Shown here piece by piece: positions 37,667 through 47,797 of a DNA stretch of 64,000 nucleotides. Position 1 is the stretch's first letter; each line of letters opens with the position of its first letter. Source of the stretch: Ostreococcus mediterraneus (taxonomy: Eukaryota > Chlorophyta > Mamiellophyceae > Mamiellales > Bathycoccaceae); assembly GCA_012295225.1 (NCBI GenBank), contig WMKK01000007.1:473909-537908 (forward strand), in the 5' to 3' direction. The notes under the pieces were generated by a model. That model was not told the origin of the DNA. It did no database searches and saw nothing but the letters and a program-made list of their open reading frames with translations. A program made the translations under genes and the position numbers.

Positions 37667-39082
37667 ATGGACGACGAACGACGCCGATCGACATTTGGCG
37701 CGCTCGACGCGCTATGGCGTGATGATATTGACGTCATTGGTCGCGAACGCGACGTTTCCGTGGCCGCCGCGTCACGAGATGGCGACGATGCGCCATGGAA
37801 GGATGCCGTTGAAACAACCACCACCACAGAATTGTTACCGGACGTCGTGACGACGAAGGAGGCGCGCGATGACAACGATGACGCGCAGGCGAAAATTGGA
37901 CTGTTACCGGACTCCGATGATGACGATGAGTCGGACATTGAGTTCGAGGAGACGCTCACGGGAGGGGCGGGGGCGTGGAGCGCGTACCACGGGGCAAAGG
38001 TTGATTCGGGCGAGGATGCGATTGCGGCGTTAGAGGAGAGCGAACGGGCGAAGGAACGCGCGAGGTTGTTAATCGAGGCCAAGGACATGGAAAAGTTGAA
38101 TGCATCGGGGCGTCCGAAGCGGAGTGTGGTGATGAATGCGGAAGTAAAGGTGAATGAAGGGGTAAAGGAGGCACCACGGAGCGCGCCAGCTCAGCCCGAA
38201 GCGCGCGTCATCGCGGCGTTACCGGAGAGCGATGCGGAAGACGATGAGGATGACGTGAACGGTACGCGTACGAATTTTAATGTATGCACGACTTCAACGT
38301 CGAAAATTGGGGATAAAGACAAGGAAAATCGCGTGATGGTGGCGAAACCGCTAAAGGGGACCAAACGCGCCGCGGCGCCCAAAGCGCAGACGACAAAGAA
38401 AAAGACGAAAGTGGTCGCGCCGAAAGTGACCGCGGTGGTGAAAAAGTCAGACTCGATGGGTAAAATATGTAAATCAGCGCCGGCGTCGAGTAAAGGAGAC
38501 AAAGCATTGTGCGTTTTGCTCTCGAGCGGTTTTTCTGAACGTCAAACGAAGGCGTTGACGAAGAAGATTGAACGCCTCGGCGGTCGCACGACTGAATCTT
38601 TACGAGAATTCGACGTGTTCGTCACCGAGGCACCACTATTGCGCACGAAAAACGTAATGGCGGCATCACTATTAGGCAAGCCCATTGTCAGCGCGGCTTG
38701 GGTAGAGAAGTCATCCAAATCGAGCGCCTTTGCCGAATACGCTCCGAACGTCGTGCGCGACAAGAAATTCGAAGCCGCACACAATTTCACCCCCACAACC
38801 GGTTCCACCTCCACCACCACCGCTTCGACACGAAATTGCTTCACAGGCAAATCCTTCGCCATCTGGGTCGACCCCAAACACCCCACCGGTCCGGCGACGC
38901 TTCCCGAGCACCTCAAAGACTTGCTCGTCGTCGCCGGCGCCCGCCCGACCGCCTCCTTCGCCAAAGCCAACCTCGCCATCGTCATCTCCGCCATCGCCGA
39001 CCCAAGCGTTGACAACACCCGCGTCTTCGCCTACGATGATATCCTCGAAGCCTTCTTAACCGGTAGCATCAATCCAAAGTAA
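37667..39082 (+). CDS. Twin-BRCT nuclear protein (DNA-damage mediator-like)
   Basis: The first ATG in frame (MDDERRRSTFG) at 37667 gives 471 residues. The N-terminal half is acidic and low in complexity with serine/aspartate clusters, then a Lys/Thr-rich nuclear-localisation-like region (TKKKTKVVAPK). Two BRCT repeats end the protein: about 280-365, with KIERLGGRTTESLREFDVFVTE and GKPIVSAAWVEK, and about 385-471, with LKDLLVVAGARP and a final helix. The C-terminal twin BRCT after a disordered acidic region is the layout of MDC1/PTIP-type adaptors that bind phosphoserine at DNA breaks. Orthology to any one of them is not claimed. Confidence 0.78.
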   Translation: MDDERRRSTFGALDALWRDDIDVIGRERDVSVAAASRDGDDAPWKDAVETTTTTELLPDVVTTKEARDDNDDAQAKIGLLPDSDDDDESDIEFEETLTGGAGAWSAYHGAKVDSGEDAIAALEESERAKERARLLIEAKDMEKLNASGRPKRSVVMNAEVKVNEGVKEAPRSAPAQPEARVIAALPESDAEDDEDDVNGTRTNFNVCTTSTSKIGDKDKENRVMVAKPLKGTKRAAAPKAQTTKKKTKVVAPKVTAVVKKSDSMGKICKSAPASSKGDKALCVLLSSGFSERQTKALTKKIERLGGRTTESLREFDVFVTEAPLLRTKNVMAASLLGKPIVSAAWVEKSSKSSAFAEYAPNVVRDKKFEAAHNFTPTTGSTSTTTASTRNCFTGKSFAIWVDPKHPTGPATLPEHLKDLLVVAGARPTASFAKANLAIVISAIADPSVDNTRVFAYDDILEAFLTGSINPK

Positions 39083-39232
39083 TATCAAACCATCTTTCTT
39101 CGTCCTTTGCGCCCGCGCGCGTAGAGAGAGAGAGACCAGAGCTGCGTGACGCCACCAGAAGTCACCCGTCCCACCTCCCCACTCGCGCGCCTCGCTCGCG
39201 CCCTTTCCCGACGCGCGACGACCACCGCCGCC

Positions 39233-40030
39233 ATGTCCGCCGAAGAAGAACACGACCCGACGGTCGAGGTACGCATTCGCACGCGCCGCAGCGTCAGAAC
39301 GCCATCGCGCGCGACCGCCGAAACGCGCGCGCGCGATCGATCGCATCAGGGTTTTTAACGCGCGCGCGACGAGGTTGATGGGGGGAGTGCGACGCGCGCG
39401 AGCGAGATGCGCGAGCGAGATGCGCGGGGATTGACGGTGATATTTTTGTGTGTTTGATTGGCGCAGGATGATGTCTCCGACGACGACGAGCACGACGACC
39501 ACGGTACGTAATTGCTCGCGCATTGAATGGTTGGTGACGAGGTCAAGGCGATTGCGTCATTCGCGGCGTACTAAACTGGATATGTGTTGTCGAATATAGG
39601 GACGCATAGCAAGGCTGAGAAGAAGGCGCGCAAGACGATGATGAAGTTGGGCCTGAAGCAACTCGAGGACGTCCAACGCGTGACGCTTAAGAAGAACAAG
39701 AATGTGATGTTTGTCATCAACCAACCCGACGTCTTTCACGCGCCAAACTCGGAATCCTACGTGATCTTCGGTGAGGCGAAGGTTGAGGACTTGGCGGCGC
39801 AAGCGGCTGCGGTTGCGGCTGAGGCGTTTAAGTCTGAAGCTCCGGCGGCGGGTGCCGCGGCCGCGGTTGCTGAAGCCGAGGAGGAAGGTGAGGTTGATGA
39901 GACTGGGGTTGAGGCGAAGGACATTGAGCTCGTGATGACGCAAGCGAACGTGTCTCGCGCCAAGGCGGTTACGGCGCTCAAGGCGAACCCGAACGACATT
40001 GTGAGTGCGATTATGGAGTTGACGATGTAA
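39233..40030 (+). CDS. NACA: Nascent polypeptide-associated complex alpha subunit
   Basis: Three exons, 39233-39268, 39467-39503 and 39600-40030, giving 167 residues. Exons 1 and 2 encode the acidic leader [12 protein letters not shown] and [13 protein letters not shown]. Exon 3 starts [20 protein letters not shown] and carries the NAC domain ([16 protein letters not shown], then [20 protein letters not shown]). The C-terminal UBA domain ([20 protein letters not shown]) identifies the alpha subunit. NAC binds nascent chains at the ribosome exit and prevents mistargeting to the ER. The three-exon model is fixed by phase and family. Confidence 0.94.
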
Positions 40031-40384
40031 ATTTATCGGAAAATCTCCCATCGTTGTATGCACGAGCGAAGACGATTTCGGCAAACGCTCTCGTATCTCG
40101 CGAGCGCGCCCCGAAGTTGTAGTGTGGGTAGTTTGTTTTCGAGAGGTAAGACAAAACGTAGAGAGGCGGGGGAGTAGAAGCGTAAAAAAACGTGTAACTA
40201 AACTTCCGTTCTTTAAAACAATCAAATCATCATCTCTCGTCTACGTGCGATTGCGTCGCGCGCCGCGAGAGCGACGGCGAGCGCGCTTTTGCAACCCGCT
40301 CGTGCGCTCGTTTAGCTCACTCACCTCATTCACGTCTATCTAATCATATAATCAACCAATCATCGCTCACAACCTACGGCATCA
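40031..40384. other. Convergent 3' region, no gene seen
   Basis: The 354 bp lie between the stop codons of NAC-alpha and the 65-residue membrane protein gene. The stretch from 40320 to 40385 is AT-rich, with ATCATATAATCAACCAATC. I see only 3' untranslated sequence. Confidence 0.4.
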
Positions 40385-40779
40385 TCACTTCTTGCCCTTC
40401 TTACCGCCCTTGGCGTTCTGTGTATCATCGAAACACGACACGAGCGACGCGCGAGTCCGTCAGTCGTCGTTATCCAAACCCGAGCGCGCCGCGCCGCGCG
40501 TAGTTGGTTCGCACGCGCGGCGCAGCGTCTCGCGCACGCCGCACCACACGAAAACGCATGCACCGTCATCGTTCCCATCGTCCACCGTCCTCCTCGCGCC
40601 GTTCACCGCCGTACCTTTGCCTTGGCGAGCTCTTCCGCCTCCTTGGCAGCCTGCTTCTTCGCCTTCCACTGCCCCAACGCGCTGTTCGCATCGGCGCCAG
40701 TCTTGTGCGCCATGTACGCCCCACCGGCAAACGTCGCCGTGGCGATCGCAAACGCTGCGTTTAACGTGCAGAACGGCAT
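40385..40779 (-). CDS. Spliced 65-residue single-helix membrane protein
   Basis: Two exons, 40779-40615 and 40417-40385, encode 65 residues. Exon 1 begins MPFCTLNAAFAIATATFAGG, a hydrophobic N-terminal helix. It continues with a charged amphipathic helix (QWKAKKQAAKEAEELAKAK) to the donor GTACGG. Exon 2 follows a TACACAG acceptor and adds a basic tail of NAKGGKKGKK and a stop. The intron contains GACTGACGG. Phase 0 agrees on both sides. The form (short anchor, then Lys/Ala-rich tail) recalls small subunits of mitochondrial or ER membrane complexes, but I recognise no family. Confidence 0.62.
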
Positions 40780-40970
40780 GGATGCGTCGGATTACGTTTG
40801 AGTCGTCGTCTGTCGACGAACACAGGGGGAGAACCCGGGACAAGAGAGAGTTTTCTGGTTTCCAAAGTTGAAATCGACCAATTATGACCCTTCAATTAGT
40901 CCCCCCAGTAAACCCAAAAGAAGTGAAGTCCGACGGGTTCTCGCGCGCCACTGCAACGCGCGCGCGCGAG

Positions 40971-41611
40971 ATGCTCCGCCGAGCGACGACGACTGCGATA
41001 CGCGCGCACCGCACCACCGCCGGTGCGTGCGCGAGCCGCGCGTACGGCACGTGGATGGGTGCCGAACAAGAAGAGCTCGCGTTCGCCCCGACCAAGAGGG
41101 TACGTGTGCGTCCCGGGTTCGACCGACGACGACGCGATATCGACGACAAAGGATGACGACGCGCGACGCGATGGATGAAACGCGCGTACTGACGATTGAT
41201 CGTTCCGCGACTGCGCCTCGCGCGCCGTCGTCGGTGACGCGTACGCGACGAAAACAGACAAAGTTTGAACCGAGCGAGCCCGTGTTCATGACGCAATTCG
41301 CGTTCAACGCGTCGGCGACTCGAGACAGTTTACAAGACGCGCAAGACGAGGAACGCGCGACGGCGAGATTGTTAGGCGTGATGGGAGGCACGTTGAAATC
41401 GTATTTTGTGTCGCAGACGGGGGAGTATGATGGGGTGGTGATTTACTCGTTTCCGAAGAATCACGACTCGCGTACGTTTACGACGCTGTTAAAGGCGAGC
41501 GGGAAGATTGACAAGTTGACGACGACGAAATTAATGACATCCTCGGATGCTGCGCAGTGTGGGAAAGCAGCGAAGGAGGTGCATGAGATGTTGAACGGTG
41601 ACAACAAGTAG
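40971..41611 (+). CDS. GYD-domain protein, probably mitochondrial
   Basis: Two exons, 40971-41099 and 41258-41611, give 160 residues. The N-terminus (MLRRATTTAIRAHRTTAGAC) is a good mitochondrial presequence; an upstream in-frame ATG at 40884 would add 29 residues. Exon 2 carries the GYD fold: RLLGVMGGTLKSYFVSQTGEYDGVVIY, followed by FTTLLKASGKIDKLTTTKLM. GYD proteins are small ferredoxin-like dimers known mostly from bacteria and lacking a settled function. In algae such genes are uncommon and may derive from the organelle or from transfer. The intron has a CGTACTGACG motif. Confidence 0.75.
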
Positions 41612-41708
41612 AATAAGTAGAATGGTGGTGACAACAAATTCATTGTTTGTAATTGAAAAATTTGCGTCTCTTAAACGCTTTGCGCGGCGCTCTTGACATC
41701 ATAACGCG

Positions 41709-42812
41709 ATGCAGATGAGCGATTCGGATCTGGGCGAGCCCGATGAGGACATGTACGCCCTCGAAGGGATGTACATGCCTAATCCAGGGGAGTACCCACC
41801 GGTGAAATTCCCGTTCGACGAGACGAATACGGTACGACAAGGCGCTGAGAAACTCCCGTGATTGTTGACTGACGACGACGCGCGTTTGCGATTTTAGACA
41901 ACGAGCGACCTTCGTGGACACAAAAAGCGCGTGCAGACGATTGGATGGTCACCGTGTGGGAAGAAACTCGCCACGGGTGGCACCGAACCCGTCGCGCGCG
42001 TGTGGGATGTCGAGCAAGGCGCTGGGAAAGGCGCAAGCTCAGAGCTCGCGGGACACGCCGCGCAGATTGAACAACTTCGATTCGAGCCAGTAAAAGGTCA
42101 GAGTTTAGTCACCGTGAGTGCAGATAAGACGGCAAAGGTTTGGGATGTACGAAGTGGGAAATGCACGTCAACAGTCACGACGCAAGGAGAGTTGATGAAC
42201 GTCGCGTGGTCTCCGGATGGGCGGTATTTCGCCGTCGGTAACAGAGAAGACGTCATTTCCATGATTGATACGAACACCATGAAGACGGTGTGGGAGCAAA
42301 AGTTCAAATTTGAAGTCAATCAGATGATGTGGAATCAAAGTGGAAGCGAATTTTTCATGGCGACTGGCGAAGGGAAAATGGAAAGGTTGAGTTTTGACGC
42401 AAAGACAGCGGCGCTCACGCCACTAGAATCTCATTTTGCGCACAACGGCGGATGTTATTGCGTTGATATTTCTCCAAACGGTGAAATGTTTGCTCTTGGT
42501 GCGGCAGATGCGATCGTGAGCATGTGGGAGACGAAAACACACGTTTGCTACGACACAGTTGTTCGTTTGGACTGCCCAATTAGAGCAGTGTCGTATAGCT
42601 TTGACAACAAGTACTTAGCTGCCGCTTCGGAGGATTTATTTATAGACGTAGCTGACACGAAGACGGGTAGATGCGTTGCTCAGATAAAGACAACCGAAGC
42701 GATGAATTCGATCGCATTCAGTCCGAAAGAATTAGTGTTGGCGTACGCGGGCGACAGCGTCGTGCACCTGTGGTCGGCATTTTCTGGGATAAATATCGAG
42801 AAGAAAAAGTAG
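41709..42812 (+). CDS. THOC3: THO complex subunit 3 (TEX1), WD40
   Basis: Two exons, 41709-41831 and 41898-42812, giving 345 residues. Exon 1 encodes an acidic, Met/Pro-rich leader (MQMSDSDLGEPDEDMY). Exon 2 continues LRGHKKRVQTIGWSPCGKKL, the first WD repeat, and five to six further repeats with WDVRSGKC, VAWSPDGRYFAVGN, VDISPNGEMFALGAADAIVSMWE and SYSFDNKYLAAASED. The wording LRGHKKRV and FALGAADAIVSMW is typical of THOC3/TEX1, part of the THO/TREX complex that couples transcription to mRNA export. The intron carries GTTGACTGACGACG. Confidence 0.88.
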
Positions 42813-42889
42813 AATATCATATAGCGCAGTTTACAAATTGTTCAAATACATCATTCAGCTACATACTAGTTGTCATTCATTTCATACAT

Positions 42890-44530
42890 TCAAGCGCGGA
42901 TGCGCTGCAAGCGAATGCCGTAACCAATTATGCAAATTGGCAATGTCGGGTGCTTGATAGTCACCGCGCTTTCTCCAGACGTCACTACATTTGTGTTCGC
43001 CATAGATGAAGCGTTTCTTATCCATCGACTAGTTGGGATGATGATAGATTTTCTCACCATCATCACGTGTGCTCGAGCGGTATGCAAGAGCACGGGCGTA
43101 GGTTGCTTGCCATCAACGCTCACCGGAAGCTCGTGACTGTACACAATCGTTCCGTCGCCAAGCGTGCGATCGAGTGGGCGATCGATAATGGTGACGACGA
43201 TACGCATGCGACCAGGACACGAGGGTTGATACGCCCAAGAGCTAGGGGCGAGCACGCTGAGACAGGCGACGAGCATGCTCGGGTCTTCGCCTTCTTTAGC
43301 GCTCGCCTGATATTGCAGCGGCAACAACTCGTAGTCACGCACAACAAATCCAAAATCCAAAGCCGCCCGCAACGAGTGGTTCAGTAATTTATCCATCTCT
43401 AGCGCAATCCACGGAGTTAGCACACACACGCGCACTCGATTCGGCAAGGCTGAGACGAATACGTAAGGAGTGGCGTCGCCAAGCTCAGCCGCGTCAACGA
43501 ATAAATCATCCTCGCCGACACTCACGTCGCTCATCTCATTCCCATGCCATTTCACGAGCGGTGAATGACACGCTGGAACAACTGACACGAGTCCGCTGAC
43601 TTTACCTTCGACTTGAGCTTCCATGAGCGATCGATCGTGAGCATCTCGAGGATTTAAAGTCGCGGTGGCAACGTCGACGCAAAGTAGCGCGTCGCTCGTA
43701 TTCAACCCAAAATGCCCACAGTCAATCAAGTCTCTAGCCACTTCAACTAATTTCCTCTTCCGCCGTACTGGACTCAACTCATTAAATGCATATGGATCGC
43801 CCGACTCGATGTTACTCTCATGATTATTCCCGCATACTTCGGCGCCGCGTTCGTCGAGCTCGCGCTCGCTCGGTTTCGCCGGCGGAACAATCCCACTCCA
43901 ACTCGCATGAAAAGGCGAATGCGCCGCACTCAAATAACTCATATGCGTCGCGGCAATCGCTGTTCCAGGCTTCACCGATGCCGGTGACGGTAACACCGTC
44001 ACAAAGCAGCGTTTCGCGCGTCGAACCTCTCCGCTCGCCGACGTCGACGCGCCGTCTTCGCTCCCCTCCAACCGCCGTTCCTCCCCATGAATCACCAGCG
44101 TCGACCGATCCCAGCTCTCACACACACACACGCGTATCCCAGCGCCACCGTCAAACCCATCATTCTCATCCCAACGCAGCGCTCGCTCGTCTGCATCAAA
44201 CAAAGGCGTCGTCGCCAATAACGTCGTGCGCGCGCCCACTCGAAATCTCCAAATCTGCAACGCGTATCCACTCTCCCCGCTCGCACTGTAGCTCACCAAA
44301 TGATCGCCATCGGCGGTAAATCCAAGTAACACGCACCGCAGCATCGCGCGCGCGTCATCGACGATTCGCTCGACGGGCAGCGTCAGTCGAGGAGGAATGC
44401 ACGCGAAGGCTTTGAATTCTCCTCGACTCGCATCCGCCGTCGACGTTTCGCGCGCAATGATGCGCGAGAACACGTTCGACGACAGCGAGCGACGACGGGC
44501 GGCGGCGGGCGGTGCGTCGGCGGCGGACAT
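42890..44530 (-). CDS. DCAF15-like WD40 adaptor of a CUL4-DDB1 ubiquitin ligase
   Basis: Single exon, 546 residues from an ATG at 44530. The region from about 47 to 125 reproduces the order of the DCAF15 N-terminal WD40 domain: IPPRLTLPVERIVDD, LLGFTADGDHLVSYSASG, QIWRFRV, LF, then VCVCESWDRSTLVIHG and RCFVTVLPSP. DCAF15 recruits substrates to DDB1-CUL4. The middle and C-terminal thirds are poorly conserved; the end contains a strand-rich segment (HTARAHVMMVRKSIIIP). DET1, another CUL4 adaptor, was considered and fits less well. The family is inferred from motif order; orthology needs a profile search. Confidence 0.6.
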   Translation of the reverse strand: MSAADAPPAAARRRSLSSNVFSRIIARETSTADASRGEFKAFACIPPRLTLPVERIVDDARAMLRCVLLGFTADGDHLVSYSASGESGYALQIWRFRVGARTTLLATTPLFDADERALRWDENDGFDGGAGIRVCVCESWDRSTLVIHGEERRLEGSEDGASTSASGEVRRAKRCFVTVLPSPASVKPGTAIAATHMSYLSAAHSPFHASWSGIVPPAKPSERELDERGAEVCGNNHESNIESGDPYAFNELSPVRRKRKLVEVARDLIDCGHFGLNTSDALLCVDVATATLNPRDAHDRSLMEAQVEGKVSGLVSVVPACHSPLVKWHGNEMSDVSVGEDDLFVDAAELGDATPYVFVSALPNRVRVCVLTPWIALEMDKLLNHSLRAALDFGFVVRDYELLPLQYQASAKEGEDPSMLVACLSVLAPSSWAYQPSCPGRMRIVVTIIDRPLDRTLGDGTIVYSHELPVSVDGKQPTPVLLHTARAHVMMVRKSIIIPTSRWIRNASSMANTNVVTSGESAVTIKHPTLPICIIGYGIRLQRIRA

Positions 44531-44576
44531 CTCGGTCCTCGGGCGGTTCTAGTCGACGCTCGAGTGGCGATGCGTC
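44531..44576. promoter_or_regulatory. 46-bp divergent promoter (DCAF15-like / U-box gene)
   Basis: Only 46 bp separate the two start codons. An ATG at 44570 opens an overlapping out-of-frame upstream frame for the U-box gene, which could lower its translation if the transcript starts upstream. Confidence 0.4.
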
Positions 44577-46040
44577 ATGAGATGCGCGCGCGGCAGACTG
44601 ACGCTACACTTTACGACGCCGAAGAGGAGATTCCATGCGATGACACGAGGCGTTGGGCGCGATGGGGGCGGCAGCGACGGTGACGGTGCGTCAGACGCGC
44701 GCGTGAGCGTGGTCTGTGGCGCGTGTGGCGCGCGCGCGCGTGCGAAAGGCGGCGAGGATGATGACGATGTGTGGCTGAGCGCGCGCGCCAGTGATGACGA
44801 TGACGACGATGCGCGAGCCGAGCGGTCGTTGGCGCACTCGCACGCCGCGGCGAGTGTTGAAGCGCATTGGGAACGATTGAGCGCGCACGAGTTCGGCGCT
44901 GGAGCGCACGATGAGGATGCGAGACTGGTGGCGTTTTTGGAACTCGCGCTGGCGGCTCGAAGCGGCGCGCGCGCGTTGGAGGCAAATAGCAGCGCCAGAA
45001 CGTTATTGTGCCCGATTTTAATTGCAGCGTTCGTGTCTACGGCGCATACCGATCGCATCGGGCACGTGATTGCGGGATTGACGTTTGGATGCGGATTTTT
45101 AGCGAGCGAAAAAGACGCGTGGTTGCGCGCGGATGAACCGTCGCGAGACGCGTTGGATTGGCTCGTCGATACCGAACTCGTGGAGTTTGATCACGCCCCG
45201 ATTGCGCTGCCTGCACGAGGATATGAACATTCCACGTATTTCACCGAGCAGTTTTTCTACTTGCTAAGAAATGCGCAGTACGAGCGAGGCGTTTGGTTTG
45301 AGCGACTGTTTACGTCGCTCAAGCACTACGCACACGATTTGTCGGTACGGCTTAAGGATCACGGTTCGCTCGAAGACGTGCGGCAAAGGTGCATGATGTC
45401 GAGCAATTTCCTTTATACGCACTTGAGATTATTAGAGACTTCGATTCTTTACATGCCACAGGCGCTGTTGGATGTGGGCGCGAAGCACGCCTCCCTAGCG
45501 GCTGAGTTGATTGAATTCATACACCACAACAAGTTGTGTGACTTTGAAGAAGCGCTCAGAGTTGCGTTGTTCGGTGTATGCGCCGCGGATCGTGACGTGC
45601 AACGCATGTTGTGCCAAAAACTGCACAAGACATCCGCGAGCGTGCCTGATTTTTCGCGCCTCCTTGACGTCGATGTCACGCGCATTCGATTTCAGACGTG
45701 TTCGAGCGCGTGCACCAAGCGCATCGTCCAGCGAATCAAGGAGAAAGTAGAAGAAGAGATTCAGAGCATGCGAGACGTTCCAAAAGAGAGAGATTTCAGC
45801 ACCGACGCGCCAGAGGAGTTTTTAGACTCGATTACTGGGTTCATCATGGTGAACCCAGTGCGCTTACAGAGTTCGTCGATGTACGTCGATGCGTCAACGA
45901 TTGCAAGGCTTAAAGAAGTAGGCTCAAAGAACGACCCCTTCACGGGATGCCCTATAGAATTCGACGAATGTGAAATAGATTTAGCCATGAAGCAGCGCCT
46001 CGATGCGTGGTACGCGACTGTGAAAGCAAAGTTGACGTAG
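44577..46040 (+). CDS. U-box E3 ubiquitin ligase (UFD2-like U-box)
   Basis: ATG at 44577 gives 487 residues; a better-context ATG at 44640 (MTRGVGRDGGG) is also possible. The N-terminal 65 residues are low-complexity with an aspartate cluster. The body (residues about 100-400) is helical and I cannot place it in a family. The C-terminal 70 residues are a U-box: EEFLDSITGFIMVNPVRLQSS, YVDASTIARLKE, NDPFTGCPIEFDECEIDLAMKQRL. The wording matches the UFD2/UBE4 U-box. Such domains recruit E2 enzymes without zinc. A role in ubiquitin chain elongation is inferred from the U-box alone. Confidence 0.72.
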   Translation: MRCARGRLTLHFTTPKRRFHAMTRGVGRDGGGSDGDGASDARVSVVCGACGARARAKGGEDDDDVWLSARASDDDDDDARAERSLAHSHAAASVEAHWERLSAHEFGAGAHDEDARLVAFLELALAARSGARALEANSSARTLLCPILIAAFVSTAHTDRIGHVIAGLTFGCGFLASEKDAWLRADEPSRDALDWLVDTELVEFDHAPIALPARGYEHSTYFTEQFFYLLRNAQYERGVWFERLFTSLKHYAHDLSVRLKDHGSLEDVRQRCMMSSNFLYTHLRLLETSILYMPQALLDVGAKHASLAAELIEFIHHNKLCDFEEALRVALFGVCAADRDVQRMLCQKLHKTSASVPDFSRLLDVDVTRIRFQTCSSACTKRIVQRIKEKVEEEIQSMRDVPKERDFSTDAPEEFLDSITGFIMVNPVRLQSSSMYVDASTIARLKEVGSKNDPFTGCPIEFDECEIDLAMKQRLDAWYATVKAKLT

Positions 46041-46091
46041 GATGTGCATGTATCATGTATCATAGTACTGGCAGGTACTGTAATTTATTTG

Positions 46092-47610
46092 TTAGGCAAA
46101 ATTAAAGATCCGTGCCGTGCAGTCGTCGCTTGCAGTGATCACGCGCGCGTAATCTGGGCTCATGGCGAAATCAAGAATGCCCTTGGTGTGTCCGTAGGCT
46201 ACTTTTTGACACGACGACGTGCGAGTATCCCAAAGTCTGACGGTGCCGTCGATGGATGTGCTGCAACGCAAAAACAAAACAGACGTTAGTTTCTATGACG
46301 AGACGGTGGAAGATTTAGCCAACTCAGCTACCGGCGAAACGTGAGATTAACACTTATGTTTCATTCGCGCCAAGACAAGGCAAAAATGTTAGCAACTATA
46401 TGTCCACCACCGCGTGCTATGTAGAAACACGCGAGGCCCTTATGTTGCGTTGTCCGACGTACACAAAAGAAAATCACACACGAAAATCGATGATCAAGAC
46501 GTACCTATACATGCACATAGTGCCGGGAATCCATTTTAATTTACTCACCGCGCCATCGTGCGCGAGTGTGCCTCTAGCTTGACATACATTCGTATCCCAA
46601 ACGATGATTTGTTTATCGAGCGACCCCGTCGCCGCGCACGGCATGGTGTCGCAAAAGCCCACCGTCTCAATCGTCTCTGTATGCGCCACGAGCGGTGCGA
46701 GCACCTTTCCAGTCGCCGAACTCAACAAACGCGCGGTGTTATCTTCGCTCCCGGTAATCATCAATCCGGGCGTCGTCGCGTGGAACGCCAAGCACGTCAA
46801 TGGACCGTCGTGAAACGGATGCCCGCGAAACAAGTGCGCGCATTCACCCGTTCTCGGATGCCAAACCCGTAGAGACCCATCGAAAGACCCAGTGACGACG
46901 TTTTTACCATCCGGAGTAAATCCACCACAAGACACGCTCTCGGAATGTCCACTAAATACTTGCATCAACGCCCCATCGTCGGCATTCCACATCCACGCCG
47001 TAAAGTCTTCGCTTCCGGCGAGCGCGACGCGTCCTCGCGGATGCCACGCGACCCACTCAATTCCACCCCCTGGCCCTTCAAGCGATCGCTTCAACTCCCC
47101 ACTCGCCGCATCGTACACATTTACCTTACCATCTAACCCACCAGTGGCTAATAACCCACCATCGGTGCTAAATTCCATGCTCGCCACGCTCTCCCCGTGG
47201 CCTCGCAGCTCGCGCGCATCCGAGCCTCGACGAATAAAACCCTTATCATCTCCGCCACCGCTCGCCACCGTCGCCACCTCTCGATCGCTCGACCACGCAC
47301 ACGCATACACCGGCTTCCCATGCGTCGCCACGACGCACTCCGAATCGTCCCTAGGCGGTGCCACGAGCGAATACTCCGCCGCGTCTCTGTCCTCCGTCGG
47401 CCCGTCGGCGTCGCCATCCACGCCCATGGCGTCGTCGTCCTCGTCATCCGACGACAATGGCGCCTCGTCGTCTTCATCGAGATCGGCAACTTCTTCGTAA
47501 TCCTCGGCGTTGGGGTCGATGAACGCCTCGACGTCCTCCAGGTCGACGTCGTCGGGCACGACGGTGTCACCGATGGCGCCCGGTGGCGGCTGCGACGGTC
47601 CCGCGCTCAT
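46092..47610 (-). CDS. AAMP/Sqt1-like WD40 protein
   Basis: Two exons, 47610-46505 and 46260-46092, give 424 residues. An acidic leader (DPNAEDYEEVADLDEDDEAP) precedes seven to eight WD repeats including ECVVATHGKPVYACAWSS, GHGESVASMEFSTDGGLLATGG, IEWVAWHPRGRVALAGSED, GHSESVSCGGFTPDGKNVVTGS and a last exon repeat ending ASDDCTARIFNF. The acidic leader and the order of repeats match angio-associated migratory cell protein/Sqt1. In yeast Sqt1 is the dedicated chaperone of ribosomal protein L10 (uL16), whose gene lies in this window. The intron has an ACTAACG branch motif. Assignment beyond the WD40 class is moderately sure. Confidence 0.82.
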
Positions 47611-47797
47611 GGCGTCGTCGACGATGCGTGCGCGCGCTCGTGCGCCGCGCGAGGTGGCGTGGATTTAAGTGTTGTACGCGCGCGCGCGAGGGCGGGGCGG
47701 GGCGACGCGCGAGGCGTGCGTCGCGCGAGGGTGCGCGAGACTGTGGCGAATGACGGGTGCCGAAGACGCAACTCAATCGCGTCATTGTACGACACCC

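Noticed and set aside
42890-44530. DET1 as identity of the CUL4 adaptor-like gene
   Set aside because: Motif order in the N-terminal 125 residues follows DCAF15 better than DET1.
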